DNA from: Desulfobulbaceae bacterium
Lineage (GTDB): Bacteria; Desulfobacterota; Desulfobulbia; Desulfobulbales; Desulfurivibrionaceae
Length of the DNA: 64,000 nt
Assembly (NCBI GenBank): GCA_004332195.1
Contig: SJBG01000002.1
Coordinates: 1-64,000, forward strand
Direction: 5' to 3'
Under the pieces are notes generated by a model. It was not told where the DNA came from and did no database searches. It saw only the letters and a program-made list of their open reading frames with translations. Below, in pieces: positions 27,131 to 36,070 of the stretch; the first letter of the stretch is position 1; each line of letters begins with the position of its first letter. A program made the translations under genes and the position numbers.

Positions 27131-28348
27131 TCAAACTTGGTTAAACTCAGGTTTTTGCCACTCAGCGGCGATAATCGCGGCGGCGGCGGCCAGCTCGTCG
27201 GGGGCCAGATGATTGGTGATGGAAAAGCGCAGCCGCGCCCCCCCCGGGGGGACCGTGGGAGGGCGCACCGCCGCCGCGTAAATTCCCCTTTGACCAAGCC
27301 GCTCAGCGATCAGGACGGCGGCCGCGCTGCTTGCGACCTTCAAAGGAATGATCTGCGACGGCCCAAGCTCGGCCTTGATCCCTCCAGCTTTGAGACCATT
27401 TTTGAAAACCTCCACCCGCCGCCACAAATCCCGACGCAACTCCGGCGCCGTGGTCAACAACTCTACGGCAGCCAGGGCGGCAGCCGACGAAGTCGGCGGC
27501 AGGGCGGTGGTAAAAATAAAACTCCGGGCCCGATTGAGCAGCAGGGTAATCATTTCCCGATCGGCGACGACATAGGCGCCATAACCGCCCAAGGCCTTAC
27601 CCAAGGTGCCCATAACCAGATCGACCCGCGCCGCCAGCCGGCGCGCCGCCAGCAACCCGGCCCCATTTTCGCCGAAAAGACCGGTGGCATGGGCCTCGTC
27701 CACCAGCAGGCGGCAACCGTAGCGTTCCTTGAGAGCCACCACCTCGGTTAGGGGTGCGAAATCGCCATCCATACTGTAAAGGGATTCCACCGCGATCAAG
27801 GCTTGGTTGCGGCCCCGATGACGCTTGAGCAAATCCTCCAACTGATTGCAGTCGTTATGGGCAAAGCGATGCAGTTTGGCCCCGGAAAGGCGGCAACCGT
27901 CATAAATACTGGCATGATTGAGACGATCGGAAAAAATCACATCATGACGCCCCACCAGCGCCGGAATAACCCCAATATTAGCCAGATAGCCGCTGCCAAA
28001 AAGCAGGGCCGCCTCCCGCTCCTTGAGCTTGGCCAGAGCTGCTTCCAGTTGACGATGCAACTCTAAGTCTCCGCTCATCAATCGGGCAGAACCAGCCCCG
28101 GTGCCACAGCGATTCAGGGCTTCGATCGCCGCCAGCCGCAACAGGGGATGGCGAGTTAAGCCGAGGTAGTCATTGGAGGCAAAATCCAGCAAATCAAGAC
28201 CGACTGCGGCCAGACCGAGATCAGCCCGGCTGCTCTTTAGTTCGCCGGCAAAACGCACCCGACCACCCCCGGGGTGTTCCAACCGCGGCAATTGCCGCAA
28301 ATTGCCTGCCTCTTGCTGTTTAACTAAAAAAGCTGAAATATCAATCAT
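27131..28348 (-). CDS. bioF: 8-amino-7-oxononanoate synthase
   Basis: BioF (405 aa) condenses pimeloyl-ACP/CoA with alanine, the first ring-forming step of biotin synthesis. It is a PLP enzyme of the alpha-oxoamine synthase family: FASNDYLGLTRHPLLRLAAI near residue 53, GTGAGSARLMSGDLELH, FSDRLNHASIYDGCRLSGA, LLVDEAHATGLFGENGAGLL and the PLP lysine in MGTLGKALGGYGAYVV. bioA lies 745 bases upstream on the same strand, separated by tRNA-Arg, a repeat and a mazE remnant, so an ancestral bioA-bioF pair appears to have been split. Confidence 0.93.
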   Translation of the reverse strand: MIDISAFLVKQQEAGNLRQLPRLEHPGGGRVRFAGELKSSRADLGLAAVGLDLLDFASNDYLGLTRHPLLRLAAIEALNRCGTGAGSARLMSGDLELHRQLEAALAKLKEREAALLFGSGYLANIGVIPALVGRHDVIFSDRLNHASIYDGCRLSGAKLHRFAHNDCNQLEDLLKRHRGRNQALIAVESLYSMDGDFAPLTEVVALKERYGCRLLVDEAHATGLFGENGAGLLAARRLAARVDLVMGTLGKALGGYGAYVVADREMITLLLNRARSFIFTTALPPTSSAAALAAVELLTTAPELRRDLWRRVEVFKNGLKAGGIKAELGPSQIIPLKVASSAAAVLIAERLGQRGIYAAAVRPPTVPPGGARLRFSITNHLAPDELAAAAAIIAAEWQKPEFNQV

Positions 28349-28512
28349 TATAGCATTGGTATAGAAAAATATTTGTGTTGATATTTGTTTTCATTTTTCC
28401 AATCTTCTGTTGGTTGAATTTCGAATCGTGGTTGGAGCAGCAATTCCCGCTGCTCCTGTGTCTCCAAGGAAATAGAGTTTCGGAAGATCAACGGGCACGG
28501 GACTCACGGAGT

Positions 28513-28667
28513 TTAATGCGTTTTGGATTTCTTTTGGTCATCCTCATTCTGGGCCGTTGCTTTGAGTGCTTTTTTCCAACTTTGCCGAGAATGACTGATT
28601 GATTTTATGATGAGTTTCCTGTCGTGGACCTCGATTTCCACCTCGCCGTTAAAACCACATTGTTTAA
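28513..28667 (-). pseudogene. MazE/AbrB-type antitoxin remnant
   Basis: Read on the minus strand from the end of repeat copy 2, the frame gives LKQCGFNGEVEIEVHDRKLI then IKSISHSRQSWKKALKATAQ, the second half of the SpoVT/AbrB fold plus the tail common to chromosomal MazE antitoxins. The N-terminal strand and start codon are missing because the repeat ends exactly where the homology begins. No mazF toxin gene follows: 28349-28512 has no coding signal. It is therefore a dead orphan. Confidence 0.6.
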
Positions 28668-28842
28668 GGCCACCTTGAAAAATTGCTCTTTCGCCCGATT
28701 TCTGCGTTATGCCCAAAAAATTATCCTCGGAATATCAACCATATGCCTGCGGTAATAAGTTCCCTTGTTGACCGGCATCGGTCAACCATTTTTTTCGCAC
28801 GCCTTGAACTCGAACAAAATAGCTAACTTTTCAAGGTAGCCC
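28668..28842 (-). repeat. MITE-like palindromic repeat, copy 2 (long form, inverted)
   Basis: This is the reverse complement of copy 1 with few differences. It starts GGCCACCTTGAAAAATTGCT and ends AACTTTTCAAGGTAGCCC, with the same nested TTGACCGGCATCGGTCAA hairpin. Flanking TTAA (left) and CTTA (right) hint at a TTA-type target. It abuts the mazE remnant on its left side and lies 53 bases from tRNA-Arg. Confidence 0.85.
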
Positions 28843-28894
28843 TTAGAATAAACATCAAACATCAGATGTCGTCTTCCAATCCTGGGGCAAGATT

Positions 28895-28971
28895 TGGTGC
28901 GCCCGGAGGGATTCGAACCCCCGACACCCGGCTTCGAAGGCCGATGCTCTATCCAGCTGAGCTACAGGCGC
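28895..28971 (-). tRNA. tRNA-Arg (anticodon TCG)
   Basis: The reverse complement folds as a full cloverleaf: acceptor GCGCCTG / CGGGCGC, D arm GCTCAGCTGGATAGAGC, anticodon arm with loop CTTCGAA (anticodon TCG), T arm GGGGG-TTCGAAT-CCCTC, discriminator A. The 3' CCA is encoded (TGG at 28895-28897). It reads CGA codons, and by wobble modification other CGN codons. Confidence 0.95.
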
Positions 28972-28984
28972 ATTGATTTTAAGC

Positions 28985-29090
28985 TACACTTTTGCGGATA
29001 AACCTCGATGAACACTGCCGATGACCATTGCCGGGACATATTGCCGATGACATTGCCAGTGACATTGACCGACGACATTAGACCGGTGGC
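28985..29090. repeat. Degenerate tandem repeat between tRNA-Arg and bioA
   Basis: Units related to CATTGCCGATGA (variants CCATTGCCGGGA, CATATTGCCGATGA, CATTGCCAGTGA, CATTGACCGACGA) repeat about six times. It fills the spacer between the tRNA gene and the bioA stop. Confidence 0.65.
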
Positions 29091-29092
29091 CA

Positions 29093-30535
29093 CTACCGGC
29101 GGCCACCGGGGTTGATGATAGCCGAATTACTCAAAACCCGCCACATCCGATTGCAGATTTCGCTGATTTCTTCACCGGTCGCCGACAGGGGCAGCCAAAG
29201 GTAAGTCACATTACCCATGGGACGCAACAGCAAGCCTTCCTTGAGGCCGGCCAGAAAAATATGCCAACCCACCCGTTTAGCCGGCGCGAAGGGTTGACGG
29301 GTTTTTTTATCCTCGACCAGTTCCAGGGCGGCGATCATCCCCAGGCGACGCAAATCCCCCACCCATGGCAAATCCCGAAAGCGCTCCAGGCAGCGATCCA
29401 GGTGGCTGATTTTAGCCGGCAGCCCGGCCATGGTTTGCTCTTGCTCAAAGACCTCAAGAGAACCCAGAGCCGCCGCCGCCGCCAAGGGGTTGCCGGAAAA
29501 GGTGTGGCCATGAAAAAAAGTTTTGTCTTCATTATACTCCGCGTAAAAGGCCTGGTAAATCTCATTTGTGGTCACGGTAACTGCCATAGGCAAGGTGCCG
29601 TTGGTTAACCCTTTGGAAAGACAGAGGAAATCCGGACTCACTCCGGCCGATTCCAGAGCAAACATGGTGCCGGTGCGACCAAAACCGGTGGCCACCTCGT
29701 CGAAAATCAGATGCACTTGGTAGCGCCGCGCCAGCTCGGCGGCTCGACGCAACCACTGGGCCGGATAAACGATCAACCCTCCCGCCCCCATAATCCGCGG
29801 TTCTAGGATAAACGCGGCAATTCGCTCACCTTCACGAATCAGCAACTCCTCAAAGGGAGCCAGACAACGGCAATCACATGGTAAAGACCCCGGATCAGTC
29901 TCGGTTGCTGCGTCGGCAGTTGTTGCTGCCGACGCAGCAACCGAGCGCACCTCCTCGGGCATCCCCGCCGGACAACGATAGCAATAGGGTGGTGGGACCC
30001 GATGGGAAGGAAACATCAGATGGGCAAAAGCCTGGTGAAACTCCGGGACCCCGCCCAGGCTCATGGCGCCGATGGTATCCCCATGATAGCCCCGCTCTAA
30101 AGCGACCAAGCCTTGGCGTTGGGGCTGGCCGCAGTGTCGCCAGTATTGCAGCGACATCTTTACCGCCACTTCGCAAGTGGTGGATCCGTTATCGGAATAA
30201 AAAACTTTGGTCAGCTTGGGCGGGGTAATTTTTATCAGTTTTTCAGCCAGCAGAATCGCCGACTCATGGCTGATCCCGGCCAGAATTACATGGCCCAGTC
30301 GATCCAGTTGCTCTCGGACGTATTTTTTAATGACCGGGTGGCCGTGACCATGGACAACACACCACCACGATGAAATGGTGTCAAAGTATCCGCGACCCTT
30401 ACTATCGTAGAGCATCAGTCCTTCGGCCCGATCAACAAGCAACAGGTCACGCTGAGCGTAGTCGTGCATTTGGGTATAGGGGTGCCAGACAAAATCCCGA
30501 TCTTTTTGCTGCAGGGTTTGCTCATCAATACTCAT
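29093..30535 (-). CDS. bioA: Adenosylmethionine-8-amino-7-oxononanoate aminotransferase
   Basis: BioA (480 aa) transfers the amino group of S-adenosylmethionine to KAPA in biotin synthesis, using PLP. It shows WHPYTQMHDYAQRDLLLVDR near residue 17, SSWWCVVHGHGHP, GSTTCEVAVKMSLQYWRHCG, GYHGDTIGAMSLGGVPEFH, HLIFDEVATGFGRTGTMFAL and the PLP lysine in LCLSKGLTNGTLPM. A stretch of about 25 residues rich in Ala/Thr/Ser (around 195-220) is not expected in the family. It is encoded by DNA containing a perfect 19-bp inverted repeat. Confidence 0.93.
   Translation of the reverse strand: MSIDEQTLQQKDRDFVWHPYTQMHDYAQRDLLLVDRAEGLMLYDSKGRGYFDTISSWWCVVHGHGHPVIKKYVREQLDRLGHVILAGISHESAILLAEKLIKITPPKLTKVFYSDNGSTTCEVAVKMSLQYWRHCGQPQRQGLVALERGYHGDTIGAMSLGGVPEFHQAFAHLMFPSHRVPPPYCYRCPAGMPEEVRSVAASAATTADAATETDPGSLPCDCRCLAPFEELLIREGERIAAFILEPRIMGAGGLIVYPAQWLRRAAELARRYQVHLIFDEVATGFGRTGTMFALESAGVSPDFLCLSKGLTNGTLPMAVTVTTNEIYQAFYAEYNEDKTFFHGHTFSGNPLAAAAALGSLEVFEQEQTMAGLPAKISHLDRCLERFRDLPWVGDLRRLGMIAALELVEDKKTRQPFAPAKRVGWHIFLAGLKEGLLLRPMGNVTYLWLPLSATGEEISEICNRMWRVLSNSAIINPGGRR
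29901..29944. repeat. Perfect 19-bp inverted repeat inside bioA
   Basis: TCGGTTGCTGCGTCGGCAG (29901-29919) and its exact complement (29926-29944) flank a 6-base TTGTTG. It lies in frame within the bioA insert and would form a strong mRNA hairpin. It resembles a small palindromic element captured in coding DNA. Confidence 0.85.
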
Positions 30536-30917
30536 TGCATATCATCCTCCCAAATAATCACTAAAGCCCTTTGCAAGCGCAACAACCGGGGGTCGGCCGC
30601 TGTATTAAAAGTAACCTGAAAAGAAGGGGTCACTCGTAAAACGGGCAGAGTAACAAACATGGTATCCGGATGTCATCCTCAAAAAGTTGCTTCAGTCCAC
30701 GCAGTACCTAGCGTAAAGGGCATCAGCGCCAAGGGATCCCGTCTCCTGGCCGCCTTGCTCATGGTTGGGCGTCAATGGCGCCAATTTTTCAAGGTGGCCT
30801 CAAATCAGAGAAAGTTGGGCCGGAAAAAATGAAAACTGGGAAAGAAAAAATTGGGGCAAAACAGGAATGAATGGTATGAATGATACTTTTTTTGTCATTT
30901 TACTCGGAGGAATAAAT
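30536..30917. other. Intergenic region before the activase operon, with a solo repeat end
   Basis: No gene is supported between bioA and the activase. At 30783-30799 it contains AATTTTTCAAGGTGGCC, identical to one end of the MITE-like repeat family, without the rest of the element. The operon promoter is presumably here; no clear sigma-70 or sigma-54 site was identified. The activase ribosome site CGGAGGA lies at about 30905-30911. Confidence 0.5.
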
Positions 30918-33900
30918 ATGCAAGCTTTGGGTATATGCTTGGGGGCGTCGACCATCTCTTTGGTGGGGCTGGCTCAAGACGCCGGCGGCAAGCGACAGGT
31001 TATCCTGCGACGCAAGCGCTCCCATGAGGGCAACCCGCGACTGGCGCTCAAGGAGATGCTCTCGGAAATTGAAGCCTCGGCCGAGTTGAAGGTCGCGGCC
31101 ACCGGTCGCAAATTTCGCACCCATCTGGCCCTGGCCAACATTTCCGAACCGGAAGCGGTGGAGCTGGCCTGTCGTTTTATCCTGCCGGCCGATCACCCCT
31201 ATCGCACCGTGGTCTCCGCCGGGGGGGAATCCTTCATGGTCTACCAGCTCGACCAAGATGGGCGCATTCAGCATATTCAGAGTGGCAACAAGTGCGCCTC
31301 GGGCACCGGCGAGTTTCTTCTCCAGCAGTTGGGGCGGATGTCTTTGAGCTTGGAAGACCTGAGCGGCATGACCCTGCCGGAAAAACTTCATCAGGTTTCC
31401 GGTCGTTGCTCGGTCTTTTGTAAAAGCGATTGCACCCACGCCTTGAACAAAGGGATTCCCAAGAACCAGGTGGTGGCCGGACTCTCCCAGATGATGGCCG
31501 GTAAAATTCTGGAATTAATAAAAAAGATGCCCAGTGCGTCGGTATTGCTGATCGGCGGATGTTCAGCCAATCAGGCCATAGCCCACTACCTGCGCCGGGA
31601 GATCACTGATCTGGCCATTCCGGCCGAGGCCGAAATGATGGAGGCTCTGGGGGCGGCTCTTTGGGCTTTAGATCACAAAACTCCGCCCCTGCCTCAACCG
31701 GACGAGATTTTCGCCGGTCAACGCTCAAGTTTTTCTCACCATAAACCACTGGGGGATTTTCGGAACCTGGTGGACTTCAAACCCTCGACCCGGGGCCAGG
31801 CGGTGGCTGGGGATCCTTGCATTCTGGGCCTGGATGTCGGCTCTACCACGACCAAAGGGGTGGTCATGCGGCGCTCTGACCAAGCGATTTTGGCCGCCGA
31901 CTACCTGCGCACCAACGGCGACCCGGTTGGGGCCTCCCGCCAGGTTTACGCCTCGCTGGCTAAGCAGCTTGGCCCTGAACTAGCCGAAAGCATAGTCATC
32001 GAGGGCTTGGGAGTCACCGGCTCCGGCCGCCAGATTGCCGGGCTGCATGCCTTGACTGATGGCGTAATCAACGAGATTATCGCTCATGCCACCGCCGCCG
32101 TCCATTTCGACCCCGAGGTCGATACCATTTTTGAAATTGGCGGCCAAGACGCCAAGTACACCTACATCACCAACGGCGTCCCCTCGGACTACGCCATGAA
32201 CGAGGCTTGCAGCGCCGGCACCGGCTCTTTTCTTGAGGAAGCGGCCAAGGAGAGCCTCGGCATTACCGTAACCGAAATCGGAGCAACCGCCTACCGGGCC
32301 ATTGAGCCCCCCAATTTCAATGATCAGTGTGCCGCCTTCATCGGTTCCGATATCAAAAGCGCGGCCCAGGAAGGGGTGCCGCTCGAGGATATTGTTGCCG
32401 GGCTGGTTTATTCAGTCTGTCTGAATTACACCAACCGGGTCAAAGGTAATCGCCCGGTCGGCAACAAGGTTTTCATTCAAGGTGGCGTCTGCTACAACGA
32501 AGCGATCCCGGCAGCCATGGCCGCCCTTACCGGCAAGAAAATGGTAGTGCCACCAGACCCTGGCCTGATGGGGGCCTTCGGAGTAGCCCTGGAGGTGGAT
32601 CGCCGCCTCAAGCAAGACATGCTGACGCCAACCCGCTTCAACCTTGATGAGCTGGCCGCCCGAGAAGTGACGTATGGCAACCCCTTCAAGTGCGGCGGGG
32701 GCAAGGATTGCGATCGGGGCTGTGAGATCGCCCGAATCGTGATCAACGGCAAAAGTTACCCTTTTGGCGGCGTCTGCAATCTCTACGACAACATTCTGCA
32801 TCGGCGCAAGATAGATACCGCCGGAATGGACCTGGTGATGCAGCGCGAGCGCCGGGTTTTCCGCGATCTTGCCCCGGCCGACCCGACCGACACCCGGCCC
32901 ACGGTGGGCTTTAATCGCTCTTTTTTGATCAACACCTTTTTCCCACTGTTCAACCGATTTTTTAAGGAGCTGGGTTATCGCGTGATCGTGGCGGAAAATG
33001 TTGATCCCATCGGGGTTGATCGTCGCAATGCCCCCTTCTGTTTTCCGGTGGAACTGGCTCACGGTTTAATGGCCGACCTGCTGAGCAAAAAGCCTGACAC
33101 CCTGTTTCTCCCTCATATTCGGGGGATGCAAGTGGCTGATGACGCCACCGCCTCTTGTGTCTGCCCCTTTGTCCAGGGGGAGCCTTACTACCTGCGCACT
33201 GCCTTCCCCGAGGTTCAGCAACTGCCGGTTTTAAGTCCGGTTTTCGACTTCAGCAAGGGAATAATGAGCAACCTTGGGCGGTTCGGCGAGCTGGCCCGGC
33301 AACTGGGTCTTGACTCTAGTCGAGCCAAGACGGCTCTGGTGGCGGGGATCGCCGAACAGCAGGCTTTTCGAGATGATCTGAAAAAGATGGGCCGGGCCGC
33401 CTTGGCCAAACTTGACGGAGACCCATCGCTTACCGGAGTGGTACTCTTCGGACGGCCTTATAACAGCTTCGTTGGCGAGGCCAACAAGGGGATTCCAACC
33501 AAATTCGCCTCGCGCGGCATTCTGATTATCCCCCTGGATATGCTGCCCTACGAGGACGAGCATTTGGCCGCCGATATGAACATCTTCTGGGCCAGCGGCC
33601 GGATGATCCTGAAGGCGGCCAGTTTCGTGAAACGGCATCCTCAACTTTACGGCACCTATATCACCAATTTTTCCTGCGGACCCGACTCCTTCCTGATTAC
33701 TTATTTCCGGGACATCATGGGCCGCAAACCATCTCTGACCCTGGAACTGGACAGCCATACCGCCGATGCCGGCCTGGAAACCCGGATCGAGGCCTTCTTG
33801 GATATAGTTCGTTATTACCGGCAGCTTCAGCAGGCTGATGCTCAAAAGCAAGCAGTGGAGCTATCCGAGGCAATGGTTGTAAGTGCGCGGTTGATCAAGC

Positions 33901-35363
33901 GCTCGGAGCAAGCGACCCTTCAGACCCGGTCTCAATCATTGTCGATAAAATCACTGAATGTCTCTTACTCCAAGGCGCTGCAAACCGGGGACGACTCCAC
34001 CGGAAAGAACGAGGATAGCGGGGATGATTTTAAGCCGGCGGTGATCGAAACGCGCAAAAAAGAACTGGGCATTCGCTTGGCTGACGGCTCCTGGGCGCCG
34101 ATGACCGACCCCAGAGTCACGGTGCTGGTGCCGGCCATGGGCCGCTTCGGCACCGATCTGGTGGCCGGGGCTTTTGCCCGCAAAGGTATCCGCGCCATCG
34201 CCTTGCCTCCTGCCGATGAGGATGCCCTGAAACTGGGACGAGGTAACTCCTCTTGCAAGGAGTGCTTACCCTTGCAAACCACGCTCGGCACCATGCTCGA
34301 TTATTTCCAACGACGACCGAAAGGGGCGATCACCGCTTACTTCATGGCCACCACTCAGGGACCATGTCGCTTCGGCCAATACCATGTGTTCGCTAAACGG
34401 ACCATCGCCCGACACCGGATTCCCGATGCCGCGGTGATGTCGCTGACCTCAACCAACAGTTACGGCGGTTTGGGTAACAGCTTCACCCTGGCGGCCTGGC
34501 GGGGCATTATCATCGGTGATCTGTTAAATGAGATCTGGTCTTCGATCTTAGCCGGGGCCCAGGATACAGAGGAGGGGGTAAGAATCCTGGATCAAGAACA
34601 TCAGGCGATACTCCGAGTCATTCACCTGGGTTGGCCGGTCGTTGCCCGTCAATTAAAGGCCTCGGTCGCCGTTTTGAGCCAGATCCCGCTGCACACCCCG
34701 CACGACAAAATCCCCAAACTCTCCCTGATCGGGGAAATTTATGTCCGCCATGACCCCATCTCACTTCAAGGTCTCATCGAACGGATGGCCGCGCAAGGAT
34801 TCATCGTGCGCACCTCCCAGGTCTCGGAGTGGATCAAGTACACCGACTGGCTGACCCGCCACCGGATTGAAGGGATCCCGGATTTTGCCTGGTGGATCCG
34901 TTACTGGGTCAAGCGCTATTTTGACGCCAAGGTTAGAGAAATCATGGCCCCCTGTGGCCTTTTTCACTACGAGAAAAAAGTGGAGGTAGAACCATTGATC
35001 GCCGCCGGCGGCCGCCATATTTCACCCTGGCTTGCCGGTGAGGCGGTTTTGACGGTAGGGGCAGCTCTTCATGAAATTCTTCATCCCTCCTGTGGAGTGA
35101 TCTCTATCGGCCCATTTGGCTGTATGCCCAACCGCCTGGCCGAATCGATTCTCAACGAAAAATTCACCACCACCGAAAAACAAGCCGTGTTGGTGGCGGA
35201 AGGGAAAAATGATTTCCCCAGTCTGCTCGCACAAGAGCGCAAGCTGCCATTTCTGGCCCTGGAAACCGACGGGAACATTTTCCCCCAAATTATCGAGGCC
35301 CGGCTGGAAGCCTTCGTGCTCCAGGCCCGACGAGTTCACGAACAACTTGTTATCGACCATTAA
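30918..35363 (+). CDS. Giant acyl-CoA dehydratase activase-type ATPase (BcrA/BadF/HgdC family, duplicated)
   Basis: Starting at MQALGICLGASTISLVGLAQ (after CGGAGGA), the protein is about 1,481 aa. The N-terminal half carries two activase (ASKHA ATPase) domains. The first has GGESFMVYQ and NKCASGTGEFLLQQLG; the second has ILGLDVGSTTTKGVVM, FEIGGQDAKYTYI and NEACSAGTGSFLEEAA, where the Cys would hold a shared [4Fe-4S] cluster. A DUF2229-like and HgdB/double-cubane-like C-terminal half follows (CKECLPLQTT, TTQGPCRFGQYHVF, HPSCGVISIGPFGC). Related activases use ATP to drive low-potential electron transfer; the substrate of these single-chain forms is unknown. It heads the CdhB-like/por operon (128-base gap). 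A role in making very low-potential electrons is inferred. Confidence 0.85.
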   Translation: MQALGICLGASTISLVGLAQDAGGKRQVILRRKRSHEGNPRLALKEMLSEIEASAELKVAATGRKFRTHLALANISEPEAVELACRFILPADHPYRTVVSAGGESFMVYQLDQDGRIQHIQSGNKCASGTGEFLLQQLGRMSLSLEDLSGMTLPEKLHQVSGRCSVFCKSDCTHALNKGIPKNQVVAGLSQMMAGKILELIKKMPSASVLLIGGCSANQAIAHYLRREITDLAIPAEAEMMEALGAALWALDHKTPPLPQPDEIFAGQRSSFSHHKPLGDFRNLVDFKPSTRGQAVAGDPCILGLDVGSTTTKGVVMRRSDQAILAADYLRTNGDPVGASRQVYASLAKQLGPELAESIVIEGLGVTGSGRQIAGLHALTDGVINEIIAHATAAVHFDPEVDTIFEIGGQDAKYTYITNGVPSDYAMNEACSAGTGSFLEEAAKESLGITVTEIGATAYRAIEPPNFNDQCAAFIGSDIKSAAQEGVPLEDIVAGLVYSVCLNYTNRVKGNRPVGNKVFIQGGVCYNEAIPAAMAALTGKKMVVPPDPGLMGAFGVALEVDRRLKQDMLTPTRFNLDELAAREVTYGNPFKCGGGKDCDRGCEIARIVINGKSYPFGGVCNLYDNILHRRKIDTAGMDLVMQRERRVFRDLAPADPTDTRPTVGFNRSFLINTFFPLFNRFFKELGYRVIVAENVDPIGVDRRNAPFCFPVELAHGLMADLLSKKPDTLFLPHIRGMQVADDATASCVCPFVQGEPYYLRTAFPEVQQLPVLSPVFDFSKGIMSNLGRFGELARQLGLDSSRAKTALVAGIAEQQAFRDDLKKMGRAALAKLDGDPSLTGVVLFGRPYNSFVGEANKGIPTKFASRGILIIPLDMLPYEDEHLAADMNIFWASGRMILKAASFVKRHPQLYGTYITNFSCGPDSFLITYFRDIMGRKPSLTLELDSHTADAGLETRIEAFLDIVRYYRQLQQADAQKQAVELSEAMVVSARLIKRSEQATLQTRSQSLSIKSLNVSYSKALQTGDDSTGKNEDSGDDFKPAVIETRKKELGIRLADGSWAPMTDPRVTVLVPAMGRFGTDLVAGAFARKGIRAIALPPADEDALKLGRGNSSCKECLPLQTTLGTMLDYFQRRPKGAITAYFMATTQGPCRFGQYHVFAKRTIARHRIPDAAVMSLTSTNSYGGLGNSFTLAAWRGIIIGDLLNEIWSSILAGAQDTEEGVRILDQEHQAILRVIHLGWPVVARQLKASVAVLSQIPLHTPHDKIPKLSLIGEIYVRHDPISLQGLIERMAAQGFIVRTSQVSEWIKYTDWLTRHRIEGIPDFAWWIRYWVKRYFDAKVREIMAPCGLFHYEKKVEVEPLIAAGGRHISPWLAGEAVLTVGAALHEILHPSCGVISIGPFGCMPNRLAESILNEKFTTTEKQAVLVAEGKNDFPSLLAQERKLPFLALETDGNIFPQIIEARLEAFVLQARRVHEQLVIDH

Positions 35364-35491
35364 ACACTTAAAACCGATTGCCCCTTGCCCTTTTGGTCAA
35401 TCGGTGCTAGGTTCCCCGGCTAAAACTGTTTTGAGTCCGCCAAAATTCTCACGACAGCTCTCACAACATAAAGGATCAACAGGAGGACAAA

Positions 35492-36067
35492 ATGGAAGCG
35501 TATCAAGTATTGCAGGGGCCTGAGGGCTATCTGCCACCCGCCGCCGCCATGCATGGCATTACCTTGGGCGAGACGGGACAGGCATTGATCGAGGGCCGAC
35601 TGGTTAAAAAAGAAGAAGCGGTTGGTCATATCGCCAAAAAACTGCTGGAGGCGACAACCCCAACCTTTTTCCCTGGACCCCTACTGCTCTGGAAAACCAC
35701 CAGTTATGCCCTGGAAAGAGGTAAGCTGATTCGAGAGATCGCCGCCGAAGTTAACGCCAAAGTTATTCCCATGCCGGATTATCGCCCCAAGTATCCGATG
35801 ATCAACCCGGAGGTGGAGATCAATCCCAACCATCCCAACCTGACCATCTGGTTTAATAAAATTGATGTCGGCGTTTTTATCGGCGTTCACTGCCATCAGG
35901 CCAATCTGGCTCTGAAAATCATCCGGGGCGGCACCGGCTGCTACACCGTAGCGCTCTGCGCCGAGGAGGGCCACGAAGAGGCCAACACATCATTGCGTGA
36001 GACCGACAACGACACCTTGCGGGAACTCCTGGCCGCGATAAAAGATCTCAGAAAGAAGGGGGCCTGA
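35492..36067 (+). CDS. CO dehydrogenase beta subunit (CdhB/epsilon-like) family protein
   Basis: The 191-aa product has the FPGPLLLWKTTSYALERGKL and VDVGVFIGVHCHQANLALKI stretches of the CO_dh (CdhB/epsilon) family, a small Rossmann-like subunit found with CODH/acetyl-CoA synthase in archaea and as a stand-alone protein in some bacteria. Its role in bacteria is not settled; it may bind a nucleotide or flavin. It has a strong AGGAGG site, is separated from porA by 3 bases, and so is co-translated with the oxidoreductase rather than with cooS further on. Confidence 0.7.
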   Translation: MEAYQVLQGPEGYLPPAAAMHGITLGETGQALIEGRLVKKEEAVGHIAKKLLEATTPTFFPGPLLLWKTTSYALERGKLIREIAAEVNAKVIPMPDYRPKYPMINPEVEINPNHPNLTIWFNKIDVGVFIGVHCHQANLALKIIRGGTGCYTVALCAEEGHEEANTSLRETDNDTLRELLAAIKDLRKKGA

Positions 36068-36070
36068 AAA

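Noticed and set aside
30765-30917. 51-residue N-terminal extension of the activase
   Set aside because: No homology, passes through the solo repeat end, and a strong ribosome site precedes ATG 30918.
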